Below, in pieces: positions 1-8,325 of a stretch of 41,396 nucleotides of DNA. Source of the DNA: Ferrovum sp. (GTDB lineage: Bacteria; Pseudomonadota; Gammaproteobacteria; Burkholderiales; Ferrovaceae); assembly GCA_027450105.1 (NCBI GenBank), contig DAIDKJ010000001.1, positions 1-41,396 on the forward strand, given 5' to 3'. Within the stretch, counting starts at the first letter, position 1; each line of letters starts with the position of its first letter. The notes under the pieces were generated by a model, which saw only the letters and a list, made by a program, of their open reading frames with translations, did not search any database and was not told the DNA's origin. Position numbers and translations under genes: made by a program.

Positions 1-1264
1 CAATGAAACCAGGAAAAATCATGGTCTGGCCATTGGCCCTGAATACACTGTGTGGGCCAACGGCAATATCCACTGCCACTGTATCAAATTGAGCTTGAGT
101 CATCTGGCTCGCAACGGTGCGTTTCCAGATCATTTCGTACAGACGGAATTGGTCGGAATTCAGGTGCCCACGTAAATTGGCCGGTGTCCTGGAAATGGCA
201 GTAGGCCGGATGGCCTCGTGTGCTTCTTGTGCATTTTTGGATTTGCTGGTGTAACTGTTGTGTTTTTCAGGTAAGTACTCACTACTAAAGTTTTCTTTGA
301 TATGAGATCTGATGTCCCGAAGAGCTTCCTGAGACAAGGTAACCGAATCCGTTCTCATGTAGGAAATCAGGCCCACCGCCCCACCGCCAATATCGATTCC
401 TTCATACAGTTGCTGAGCCACTTTCATGGCGCGGTCGGTGGTAAAGCCCAGTTTGCGGACGGCCTCCTGCTGTAAGGTAGACGTGGTGAAGGGGGCTGCA
501 GGATGACGCTGCCGGGTTTTCTTTTCCACACGCAGTACTTTGGCACTCTGCCCTTGCAGTTGTTCCAGCATGAGATTTTTTTGGGATTCTGAAGCGACAG
601 CCAGCTGTTCCAGTTTTTTACCGTCCCATTGAACGAGCTTGGCATGAAAGGATTGGTTATCCTTGTGGCTTTCTAAATGTAGACTCCAATACTCGTCACT
701 CTTGAAAGCCAGAATCTGATTTTCACGCTCAACGATCAGCCTTAAGGCGGGGCTCTGAACACGCCCAGCAGAAAGACCACGGCGAATTTTCTTCCACAGC
801 AGCGGGGACAGATTGAACCCAACCAGATAATCCAAGGCCCGACGGGCTTGCTGTGCATTGACCAAGGGCATAGAGATTTCGCGCGGATGGGCTACGGCCT
901 CACGCACCGCAGTTTGTGTGATCTCGTAAAAAGCGACACGGTGCAATAATTTGTTTTTTAACAGCTTTTTTGATTTCAATATTTCAGCCAGATGCCAGGC
1001 AATGGCCTCTCCCTCGCGATCCGGGTCAGTGGCCAGATAAACCTGATCAGCAGCTTTTACAGCACGCGCGATGGCATCCACATGTTTTTCGTTGCGAGCC
1101 ACAAATTCATACTTCATGGCAAAGCGATTATCTGTGTCGACAGCACCCGATTTTGGGACCAGATCACGAACATGCCCGTAAGAAGCCAGAATTTCAAAAT
1201 CCGGCCCTAAATACTTTTTAAGTGTTTTGGCCTTGGAGGGTGATTCAACAATGAGCAAATTCAT
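1..1264 (-). CDS. topA: DNA topoisomerase I, N-terminal part (cut by window start)
   Basis: Type IA topoisomerase that relaxes negative supercoils through a transient 5'-phosphotyrosine link. I translated the minus strand from the ATG at 1262-1264; the frame stays open to base 1, giving about 421 residues. The protein opens with MNLLIVESPSKAKTLKKYLG, the start of the Toprim domain, and has the acidic Toprim motif DPDREGEAIAWHL. GLSAGRVQSPALRLIVERE follows. The active-site tyrosine lies in GLISYMRTDS (bases about 340-370). The C-terminal part, including any zinc-binding domains, is outside the window. It is the last gene of a dprA-smg-topA run on this strand, 31 bases after smg. Confidence 0.97.
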   Translation of the reverse strand, partial: MNLLIVESPSKAKTLKKYLGPDFEILASYGHVRDLVPKSGAVDTDNRFAMKYEFVARNEKHVDAIARAVKAADQVYLATDPDREGEAIAWHLAEILKSKKLLKNKLLHRVAFYEITQTAVREAVAHPREISMPLVNAQQARRALDYLVGFNLSPLLWKKIRRGLSAGRVQSPALRLIVERENQILAFKSDEYWSLHLESHKDNQSFHAKLVQWDGKKLEQLAVASESQKNLMLEQLQGQSAKVLRVEKKTRQRHPAAPFTTSTLQQEAVRKLGFTTDRAMKVAQQLYEGIDIGGGAVGLISYMRTDSVTLSQEALRDIRSHIKENFSSEYLPEKHNSYTSKSKNAQEAHEAIRPTAISRTPANLRGHLNSDQFRLYEMIWKRTVASQMTQAQFDTVAVDIAVGPHSVFRANGQTMIFPGFI

Positions 1265-1295
1265 GGAGAAGGTAGTCGTGTAAGGATGAAATGAA

Positions 1296-1748
1296 TCACT
1301 GAAGCATCCAGTCTTGATAATGAATCAATTCTTCGACCATGAGAGCGTTCATGGTGTCGCCCTGACGCCAAAGAACCATCAATACCATCAATTTCAATTG
1401 ATCAAGATCCATTTCTGGATCGGTGAGCGTCAAAATTCCAGTCAAAATCATTTCTCGTTGACTGCCAGATAGAATGCAGTTGTTTTCCAGAAAGGCCAAA
1501 AATTCCCACCCTTCCTGCCCCAGTCGTTCCAGCTCCATCGGGTCCAGAAAACGGCTTGCCAAGGGACTTTGGCCCAGTGGAGGGGGGGTAGAACCTTCGC
1601 GATGGACGTGGTCCAACCAAGCAAGGGTTTCTTTCACTTCTGGCGCACGGAAGCCAGCCGCAAACAAGCGGTGCTGCAGATCTTCGTGCGCCGGATAAAT
1701 TCCGCTGCCAAAAAAGTTCTCGTACATAAAAATGAGGATATCCACCAT
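1296..1748 (-). CDS. smg: Smg family protein (DUF494)
   Basis: A 150-residue cytoplasmic protein of the Smg/DUF494 family, which is conserved next to dprA in beta- and gammaproteobacteria but has no established biochemical role. It begins MVDILIFMYENFFG, matching the family's usual start, and is rich in acidic residues and leucine. The ATG at 1746-1748 was chosen because it gives the family's normal N-terminus and length (about 150-157). The frame stays open much further upstream, to 2228, but that part is antisense-like low-complexity sequence overlapping dprA and is not believable. It sits 53 bases downstream of dprA and 31 bases upstream of topA, so the three are probably co-transcribed. 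Confidence 0.9.
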   Translation of the reverse strand: MVDILIFMYENFFGSGIYPAHEDLQHRLFAAGFRAPEVKETLAWLDHVHREGSTPPPLGQSPLASRFLDPMELERLGQEGWEFLAFLENNCILSGSQREMILTGILTLTDPEMDLDQLKLMVLMVLWRQGDTMNALMVEELIHYQDWMLQ

Positions 1749-1801
1749 GGAATCATGTCCTTTACAGATAGCCCGGGTTGGTCTATACCCTGAAAGATTG
1801 C

Positions 1802-2818
1802 CTAGGAGACCAGTCGCTGAAAGGCTCCTCCAGGGAGTGTGCCAACCAGGTCCCGAAGCTCCAGCGAGGTCAGCATGATGGATACCTGGGCAGTCGTCAA
1901 GCCGGACAGGGTGGAAATTTGATCGATGGATAGAGGTCCTGTGGTAAGGATTTCGAGAATCAGGAGCTCTTCGTCCAAGGGGCAAGGGGATTCTTTCTGT
2001 TCTGATTGGGGGGGATTGGCGGAAAACCGAATCGGTGAACAATGGGTTGCGTGGGGAGTGTTTACTGGACAGGGAAAGGCCTGTTGATTGGTTAGAACCG
2101 CCAGTATCTCCTGGGCTGACTCCACTAGGAGAGCACCCTCGCGAATCAAACGATGGGGCCCCCGAGAGAGCGGAGAGTGAATGGATCCCGGTATGGCAAA
2201 CACTTCGCGTCCAAATTCCAAAGCCCATTGAGCGGTAATCAGTGAACCGCTCTCAAGACTGGCTTCGATCACCACGCAACCCATGCAACAGCCGGCAATG
2301 GTTCGATTGCGCTTGGGAAAATGCCAACGTTGAGGGCCGAGTCCCAGCGGAAACTCGGAAACCAGCGCGCCCTTTCTAAAAATTTCTTGAGCCAGGGGGT
2401 GGTTGCGTGCAGGATAGATTCGGTCGATGCCGGTTCCCATGATGGCTACGGTAGATCCGATCCCACGCAGAGCGCCTTGATGGGCCGCCGTATCGATGCC
2501 CTGGGCCAGGCCGCTGACAATGGTAAAGCCTGCATTGGATAGCGTTTCTGCCATGATCATGGCATCGCGACATCCTTGGCGCGATGCATTTCTGCTCCCC
2601 ACGATGGCTACCATGGGTTGTGTCAAAAGCGTTTTATTCCCTTTCACATAGAGGGGGTCCGCTGCGGCGTTCACAGGCGACAACAAGGGAGGATAATCTG
2701 ATCGCCCCTGGTGGACGAGATGGGCGTTGGGTGTTTGCAACCAAGCTCTTGCTACAGCATCTTCGCAAAGGGGTGAGTCAAGGTTGGTGTGGCAGGATCC
2801 GTTGGTGCGTGCCATCAT
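1802..2818 (-). CDS. dprA: DNA processing protein DprA (Smf), N-terminal domain absent
   Basis: Cytoplasmic single-strand-DNA-binding protein that loads RecA on incoming DNA during natural transformation. The Rossmann-like core is intact: AIVGSRNASRQG, IVSGLAQGIDTAAHQGAL and FPKRNRTIAGC. A C-terminal winged-helix region (about residues 275-335, LSIDQISTLSGLTTAQVS) is also present. Family members usually carry 60-70 further residues at the N-terminus forming a SAM-like domain. Here only about 45 residues precede the YPPLL segment that begins the core. An in-frame TAA lies just upstream of the start, so the frame cannot be extended. The start is one of TTG 2819-2821, ATG 2816-2818 or ATG 2813-2815; none has a clear ribosome site. 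It is divergent from def. Confidence 0.92.
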   Translation of the reverse strand: MMARTNGSCHTNLDSPLCEDAVARAWLQTPNAHLVHQGRSDYPPLLSPVNAAADPLYVKGNKTLLTQPMVAIVGSRNASRQGCRDAMIMAETLSNAGFTIVSGLAQGIDTAAHQGALRGIGSTVAIMGTGIDRIYPARNHPLAQEIFRKGALVSEFPLGLGPQRWHFPKRNRTIAGCCMGCVVIEASLESGSLITAQWALEFGREVFAIPGSIHSPLSRGPHRLIREGALLVESAQEILAVLTNQQAFPCPVNTPHATHCSPIRFSANPPQSEQKESPCPLDEELLILEILTTGPLSIDQISTLSGLTTAQVSIMLTSLELRDLVGTLPGGAFQRLVS

Positions 2819-2846
2819 CAAGGGGTGCTCTGAGGGGCAAGATCGT

Positions 2847-2852
2847 TATAAT
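2847..2852 (+). promoter_or_regulatory. -10 box of the def operon promoter
   Basis: A perfect TATAAT lies 42 bases before the def start, in the 76-base divergent dprA-def gap. No good -35 is visible at normal spacing (GGTGCT at 2824-2829), so the promoter may depend on an activator or be weak. It is well placed to drive def-fmt-rsmB-DUF4390-ntrY-ntrX. Confidence 0.5.
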
Positions 2853-2894
2853 ACAGGCGTTGAACGGTTCATTTTTTACGAAAAAAGTCATCTT

Positions 2895-3398
2895 ATGGCA
2901 CTTCTTCCCATTCTTCGCTATCCCGATGCGCGATTGCATACCCGGGCACGCCCGGTAGCCCAGGTGGACCAAACCATCGAAAGATTGATCGATGACATGA
3001 TTGAAACCATGTACGCTGCGGTAGGTATCGGTCTGGCTGCTACGCAGGTCAATGTTCATCAGCGTCTCATTGTGATCGATATCTCCGATGACCATCAGAA
3101 CCCACAGGTTTTCATCAATCCCCGCATTCTCGCGCGTGAAGGGTCGGTGTTGCGTGAAGAGGGTTGCCTATCGGTTCCGGGAATCTACGAGTGTGTGACT
3201 CGTTCGGAAACGGTGGTGGTGGAGGCGCTGGATCGCCGGGGGCAGCCGTTTTCCCTGCAAGCAACAGGGTTATTGGCGGTTTGTATACAGCATGAAATGG
3301 ATCATCTGGAAGGCAAGGTTTTTGTGGAGTATCTGTCACCCTTGAAACAGAACCGGATCAAGACAAAAATGCGTAAACGCGCTCGAGAAACCCTGTAA
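2895..3398 (+). CDS. def: peptide deformylase
   Basis: Cytoplasmic metalloenzyme that removes the formyl group from the N-terminal methionine of new proteins. The 167-residue product has all three deformylase motifs: GIGLAATQV (around residue 44), EGCLS (Cys91) and QHEMDHLEG (His133, Glu134, His137). Cys91, His133 and His137 bind the Fe(II) and Glu134 is catalytic. The start MALLPILRYPD is the normal family N-terminus. The frame is open further upstream to 2727, but that would run through the promoter. Its TAA overlaps the fmt start codon (TAATG), and the pairing with fmt is universal in bacteria: Fmt adds the formyl group that Def later removes. Confidence 0.97.
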   Translation: MALLPILRYPDARLHTRARPVAQVDQTIERLIDDMIETMYAAVGIGLAATQVNVHQRLIVIDISDDHQNPQVFINPRILAREGSVLREEGCLSVPGIYECVTRSETVVVEALDRRGQPFSLQATGLLAVCIQHEMDHLEGKVFVEYLSPLKQNRIKTKMRKRARETL

Positions 3399-4351
3399 TG
3401 GACATATTATTTGCCGGGACACCCGAGTTTGCGGCCCAGGATCTGAAGGCACTCCTGCAAAGCAAACATCAAGTCCTGGGGGTGTTGACGCAACCAGACC
3501 GACCAGCTGGACGTGGCTATCGCTCAAGCACCAGTCCGGTCAAGCAGATTGCTCAGGCGGCAGGCCTTCCCTTGTATCAGCCCGAGCGCTTGAAGGGAAC
3601 CGAAGTAACAGAGTGGATCGGAAAAATGGACGCTCAGCTACTGGTGGTGTCCGCCTATGGTCTACTGATTCCAGCTCCGGTTTTGGCCTTATTTCCCTTG
3701 GGAGCGATTAATGTTCATGCCTCGCTATTACCGCGTTGGCGAGGTGCGGCACCGATACAACGCGCCCTTGAGGCAGGTGACCATGAAACCGGAATCAGTA
3801 TCATGCAGATGGAATCGGGATTGGATACCGGGCCTGTGCTGTTGACTGAAGCCTGTGAGATTCATGCGCAAGATAACAGCAAGACGCTGCATGATCGTTT
3901 GGCTCCTCTGGGGGCGCGGTTATTGATTCAGGCGTTGGACGCATTGGAAAGTGGAATGTTGCAGCCTCGCCCTCAACCCCAGGAGGGCATGTTGTATGCC
4001 CATAAGATTACCAAGGAGGAAGCCGTTCTGGACTGGTCCCGATCGGCAACACAATTGGAACGAACCATCAGGGCCTTGAATCCGGCACCGGTGTGCAGAA
4101 CCACATTGCGTGGCACCCTGATCAAAGTGTGGGAGGCACGTCTTGTTCCGGTTGGCTTAACAGACTCCGAGTTACAACCAGCACCGGCGGGTACTGTTGT
4201 GGCGCTCACTCATCAGGCGCTGCGGGTTGCTTGTGGCGACGGCCTGCTGGATTTGACCGTGGTACAAAAAACGGGCGGAAAACCCCTGTCCGCGGATCAA
4301 TTTCGTGCCGGATTTCAAGTCTCGATTGGTGATGTGCTGGGGGCCTCATGA
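3398..4351 (+). CDS. fmt: methionyl-tRNA formyltransferase
   Basis: Transfers a formyl group from 10-formyltetrahydrofolate to methionyl-initiator tRNA. The product has 317 residues, a normal length. It opens MDILFAGTPEFAAQDL. The catalytic core has NVHASLLPRWRGAAPIQ (Asn and His of the active site) and ESGLDTGPVL, and a C-terminal OB-type tRNA-binding domain follows from about residue 205. It overlaps def by one base and overlaps rsmB by four (ATGA), which suggests translational coupling within one operon. Confidence 0.97.
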   Translation: MDILFAGTPEFAAQDLKALLQSKHQVLGVLTQPDRPAGRGYRSSTSPVKQIAQAAGLPLYQPERLKGTEVTEWIGKMDAQLLVVSAYGLLIPAPVLALFPLGAINVHASLLPRWRGAAPIQRALEAGDHETGISIMQMESGLDTGPVLLTEACEIHAQDNSKTLHDRLAPLGARLLIQALDALESGMLQPRPQPQEGMLYAHKITKEEAVLDWSRSATQLERTIRALNPAPVCRTTLRGTLIKVWEARLVPVGLTDSELQPAPAGTVVALTHQALRVACGDGLLDLTVVQKTGGKPLSADQFRAGFQVSIGDVLGAS

Positions 4352-5625
4352 TTGAAATTCAACGTTTGGCCACGATTGCTCTGGTTCAGGTCATGCTGGG
4401 AAAAAATCTGGATCATGCCCTGACAGAAGCGCGTAAGCAGGCTAAAGGGCAATTGACTGATCATGAGCGCGCTGCGTTGCAGGACATAGGTTATGGGGTG
4501 CAACGATTCCGGCAAGAACTTGAAAACGTTTTACAACCATTGTATTTGAAGCGCAAACCCGATCCACCAATCGATGCGTTGCTTGTGGTGGGCGCTTATC
4601 AGTTATTACATACGCGCATGGCGCCCCATGCCGTGGTCAGCCATGCCGTGGAAGTTGCTGCGTTGTTCCATGGCCCGGGGGCCAAGGGCTTCGTCAACGG
4701 CGTACTACGTAACCTGTTGCGCCAGCGTGAAGCGTTGCTGGAATTATCGCACGCCACACCGGAGGGAAAATACAGTCATCCCCACTGGTGGATCGAAACC
4801 TTGCAGCGGCAGTATCCACAGGAGTGGGAAGAGATACTGCTCATGGCACAACAGCATCCGCCCATGACGTTGCGTGTCAATCGTCGTCATAGTAACCGCG
4901 ATCAATACCAACAACGTTTGTCACAAGCAGGCATCACAAGCCGCCCCGTGGGAAAGGAGGGATTGATACTGAGCGAACCCGTGGTAGTAAATCGATTACC
5001 GGGTTTTGCCGAAGGTCATGTTTCAGTGCAGGATGCAGCAGCTCAATATGCACCGCATTTGCTGGGACTACACGGGGGTCAACGGGTTTTGGATGCTTGT
5101 GCAGCACCCGGGGGGAAAGCGGCACATATTCTGGAACTCATCAGCGATATCCAGTTATGGGCACTGGACAAGGACGCGGGCCGGGTGAAAAAGATGGAAG
5201 CCAACTTTGAGCGCATGGGGATGAAGGCCCATTGTGCTTTTGCCGATGCGACACGTCCCGAGGATTGGTGGGATGGGGTACTGTTTGATCGCATCCTGTT
5301 GGATGCCCCCTGTAGCGGATCGGGAGTGGTGCGACGCCACCCGGATATCAAATGGTTGCGCCGACCTGAGGATATTCCGGCACTGGCAGCGGTACAGGGC
5401 AGGCTGTTGGAAACCTTATGGCCTCTGGTGCGCAAAGGCGGACGATTGGTGTACTCCACATGCTCTCTTTTCAGGGAAGAAAACCAGGAACAACGGGACC
5501 GATTCCTCGGTATTCAATCCGACGCACGGTTGTTACCCGTTCAGGATTCACTGTGCCGTGAAGGCCAGATCCATCCCGACAGGGATCACGATGGGTTTTT
5601 TTATGCGGTTTTTCAGAAAATCTGA
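4348..5625 (+). CDS. rsmB: 16S rRNA (cytosine-967 C5)-methyltransferase RsmB
   Basis: Also known as Sun or Fmu, this 425-residue enzyme methylates C967 of 16S rRNA using S-adenosylmethionine. The first 140 or so residues form a NusB-like RNA-binding domain (RFRQELENVL, TRMAPHAVVSHAVEVAALF). The rest is a Rossmann methyltransferase with the SAM-binding motif LDACAAPGGKAAHILEL. Two family cysteines are present: LDAPCSGSGVVRRHPD, for product release, and LVYSTCSLFREENQ, the nucleophile. The ATG overlaps the fmt stop by four bases. Its 3' end overlaps the start of the next gene by 23 bases. Confidence 0.96.
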   Translation: MIEIQRLATIALVQVMLGKNLDHALTEARKQAKGQLTDHERAALQDIGYGVQRFRQELENVLQPLYLKRKPDPPIDALLVVGAYQLLHTRMAPHAVVSHAVEVAALFHGPGAKGFVNGVLRNLLRQREALLELSHATPEGKYSHPHWWIETLQRQYPQEWEEILLMAQQHPPMTLRVNRRHSNRDQYQQRLSQAGITSRPVGKEGLILSEPVVVNRLPGFAEGHVSVQDAAAQYAPHLLGLHGGQRVLDACAAPGGKAAHILELISDIQLWALDKDAGRVKKMEANFERMGMKAHCAFADATRPEDWWDGVLFDRILLDAPCSGSGVVRRHPDIKWLRRPEDIPALAAVQGRLLETLWPLVRKGGRLVYSTCSLFREENQEQRDRFLGIQSDARLLPVQDSLCREGQIHPDRDHDGFFYAVFQKI

Positions 5626-6172
5626 GTTTGTCATTCCTCTGACCGCGCTCATCCTCTGGATGCTGGCAGCCTCTATGCCTGTGCTGGCAGAAGGTGTGAG
5701 GGTGACTCACGCCAGCATTTACGCCAGTGAAGAGGGTCAATATCTAGATGCGGAATTTTCCCTCGACTTGACTCCTGTGTTGGAAGATGCCTTGAATCGT
5801 GGTGTTTCCCTGACCTTCAATATCAGTCTGGAAGTCCTGGAGCCTCGCTGGTATTGGTTCAACAAGGTACTGATCAATTTCCATCAGGACCGGCGCTTGA
5901 GCTTCAACCCCTTGACCCGTACCTATCGATTTTCCATTGGTTCGCTCTACCTGAGTTTTGGGACGTTGGAAGATGCGCTCCAGGCCCTGACCCATTTGAA
6001 CCATATGCGTTTGTCTGAGGCTGGTAGATTTTCCAAAGGTGGGCATTATGAGGCCACGCTGCAAATGAAGTTGGATGTGTCGCAACTCCCCAAACCCTTT
6101 CAACTGGATGCCTTCTCCAATAGTGACTGGAATTTGGTATCCAAACCCATGAGCTGGACGGTCAAACCATGA
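5603..6172 (+). CDS. exported DUF4390 family protein
   Basis: A 189-residue protein of unknown function, found between rsmB and ntrY in many betaproteobacteria. It has a basic start (MRFFRKSEF), a hydrophobic stretch and a likely signal-peptidase site after MPVLA at about residue 30. The mature part is beta-rich, with no catalytic motif that I recognise. The start could be ATG 5603 or ATG 5591, both in frame; I chose 5603 because the shorter N-region is a more normal signal peptide. The frame continues upstream to 5234 inside rsmB, which is not real. It overlaps the ntrY start by four bases. Conserved placement beside NtrY makes an envelope role linked to that sensor possible, but this is inference. 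Confidence 0.87.
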   Translation: MRFFRKSEFVIPLTALILWMLAASMPVLAEGVRVTHASIYASEEGQYLDAEFSLDLTPVLEDALNRGVSLTFNISLEVLEPRWYWFNKVLINFHQDRRLSFNPLTRTYRFSIGSLYLSFGTLEDALQALTHLNHMRLSEAGRFSKGGHYEATLQMKLDVSQLPKPFQLDAFSNSDWNLVSKPMSWTVKP

Positions 6173-8325
6173 CGCTGGTTCAGGTGCTGACCAAGCACCC
6201 CATGAAGTGGGCGGTATTCATGGGGGTATTGGTGGGTTTGGTGTTGCTGTACATGCTCTCCGAAGCGACCTCAAATACTTCCCTGTTTGCCCAGAATTAT
6301 CCTAGATTATTGATGGCTGGTGCGGTGGTTGCCCTGGCTTTGATGGGTTTGATTTCCTTTCAGTTATGGACCTTGTACGGGAAGTTGAAACATCAGGTGT
6401 TTGGAGCGCGCTTGACTTTCAAACTGGTCATCGTTTTTGCCTTGATGGCGGTGCTTCCGGGGACCTTGGTCTATGGTGTATCAGTCAAATTCCTTTCCAA
6501 TAGCATCGAGTCCTGGTTTGACGTGAATGTGGATAATGCACTGAGTGCCGGTCTGGATTTGGGGCGAACCGCATTTGATAGCATGCTTCTGGATCTGGCC
6601 CGCAAGGGGGAGATGATATCCGGCGAATTGGGTGATGCCATGATTGCAGAGGAGTCTTCGGCATTGCACCGTCTGCGGGAACAATATGTGGTGCAAGAAA
6701 TCACCCTGTTTTCGAAGTCGGGCAACATCCTGGTTTTTTCCAATGCGCTCAACGATAAATTGATTCCGAATCCTGTGCCGATCAATGCATCGATACTGCA
6801 TCAGATTCGAACCCAGCATGTGTTCAAAACGGTTGAAAGCATTCCGGACCGGGGGTTGTTTTTGCGGGTTGTGGTTCCTGTGAATCGACTGTCTTATGAG
6901 GAGGACATTCAAGCCCTGCAACTGATCCAACCGGTGGCCAAGAATCTGGCCACCGATGCGGATAGCGTGGAAGCAGCTTATCGCGGTTATCAAGAGTTAT
7001 TACTGGCCCGCACCGGACTAAAACGCATTTATGGCCTTAACCTGACTTTGGCACTGCTGTTGACCCTTTTGACTGCAATCGCTCTGGCTTTCGTGATATC
7101 CGAACGCTTGGGGGCGCCTTTGAGTGCTTTGGCCGAGAGCGCGCGAGCAGTGGGCGCTGGGGACTTCACCAAGATCACGCCGGTCACTGGGAATGATGAG
7201 TTGGGTGCCCTGACGCGTTCGTTCAACACCATGACGCGGCAATTGAGTGAGACGTCGGCCGCCCGATTGAAGGATCAGGAAAAACTGGCTGCGGCCAAAG
7301 CGTATCAGGAAAGCATATTGTCCAATCTATCCACCGGGGTGATTGTTCTGGATGAGGCATTTCGGCTTAAAATTGCCAACAACAGTGCAGAAAACCTTCT
7401 CGATGCCAAAAAATTGCACCAATTGCCTCTCTCCGAATGGGGTGTGAAAGTCGCGGAATTGGCTACAGTGGCCGATTTTTTAGCCTCTCAATTTCGGGAA
7501 GCGCACGATCAGCCCTGGGAGGGAGATGGAGACTATCTATCGTCCCATGGAAACCGAAAATTTCATTTTCGGGGAACCCGTCTTCCACAGGAGCACGGTG
7601 GTGATTATGTTCTGGTTTTCGACGATATCACGGAAATCCTCCAGGCCCAAAGGGACGCCGCTTGGGGAGAAGTGGCGCGCAGGCTGGCTCATGAAATCAA
7701 GAATCCGTTGACACCCATCCAGTTGGCCGCCGATCGGTTGCGTCACAAGTTGATGGAAAAACTTCCTGAAGCCGAAGCAAAAATCCTCGAACGTTCCACG
7801 GCCACGATCATCAACCAGGTGGACGCCCTGAAAAACATGGTGAATGATTTCAGCGAATATGCCCGATCCTCCAAAATGGTGCCCAAAAGCCTGGATCTCA
7901 ACCAGTTGATTCGCGAGGTTATGGTGCTGTATGAGTCGGCGGAGCATAAAATCAAGCTATCCTTGGATCCACATCTGCCGCTGATCGATGGGGATATGCA
8001 CCGCATGCGCCAGGTGATTCACAACCTGGTTCAAAACGCACAGGATGCTTTGCAGGAGTATCATCAGGCCTATGTGATGATTGATACCTCGTTGGAAGAA
8101 GAAGAGGTCAGTTTTGTCGTGTCAGATAACGGCCCGGGGTTTTCTGATGAGTTTCTGGTGCGCGTGTTCGAGCCCTATGCAACGACAAAAACCAAGGGAA
8201 CGGGCCTGGGCTTGTCTATTGTGAAAAAAATCATTGAGGAACATCATGGCAAGATCACGGTTTCCAATCGGGAGTCGGGTGGGGCCATGGTGCGCATTCT
8301 GTTGCCTTTGAGAGGAGCGCGTTGA
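6169..8325 (+). CDS. ntrY: sensor histidine kinase NtrY
   Basis: Inner-membrane histidine kinase (718 residues) that pairs with NtrX; the family has been linked to nitrogen, redox and cell-envelope control. Four transmembrane segments are seen at about residues 11-33, 43-65, 82-105 and 287-309. An extracytoplasmic sensing region of about 180 residues lies between the third and fourth. HAMP (310-365) and a PAS-like region (378-480) follow. The phosphoacceptor His508 is in RRLAHEIKNPLTPIQLAADR. The ATPase domain has the N box NLVQNAQDAL, and the G boxes VSDNGPGF and TKGTGLGLSIVKK. It overlaps its neighbours on both sides, and its TGA overlaps the ntrX ATG (TGATG). All kinase motifs look intact. 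Confidence 0.95.
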   Translation: MTLVQVLTKHPMKWAVFMGVLVGLVLLYMLSEATSNTSLFAQNYPRLLMAGAVVALALMGLISFQLWTLYGKLKHQVFGARLTFKLVIVFALMAVLPGTLVYGVSVKFLSNSIESWFDVNVDNALSAGLDLGRTAFDSMLLDLARKGEMISGELGDAMIAEESSALHRLREQYVVQEITLFSKSGNILVFSNALNDKLIPNPVPINASILHQIRTQHVFKTVESIPDRGLFLRVVVPVNRLSYEEDIQALQLIQPVAKNLATDADSVEAAYRGYQELLLARTGLKRIYGLNLTLALLLTLLTAIALAFVISERLGAPLSALAESARAVGAGDFTKITPVTGNDELGALTRSFNTMTRQLSETSAARLKDQEKLAAAKAYQESILSNLSTGVIVLDEAFRLKIANNSAENLLDAKKLHQLPLSEWGVKVAELATVADFLASQFREAHDQPWEGDGDYLSSHGNRKFHFRGTRLPQEHGGDYVLVFDDITEILQAQRDAAWGEVARRLAHEIKNPLTPIQLAADRLRHKLMEKLPEAEAKILERSTATIINQVDALKNMVNDFSEYARSSKMVPKSLDLNQLIREVMVLYESAEHKIKLSLDPHLPLIDGDMHRMRQVIHNLVQNAQDALQEYHQAYVMIDTSLEEEEVSFVVSDNGPGFSDEFLVRVFEPYATTKTKGTGLGLSIVKKIIEEHHGKITVSNRESGGAMVRILLPLRGAR

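Noticed and set aside
1749..2228. In-frame N-terminal extension of smg
   Set aside because: It overlaps dprA in another frame, and the family starts at MVDIL. The extension is Ser- and Pro-rich with no similarity that I recognise.
5234..5602. In-frame extension of the DUF4390 protein into rsmB
   Set aside because: It would put 120 residues before a clear signal peptide and lies in another frame of the rsmB methyltransferase core.
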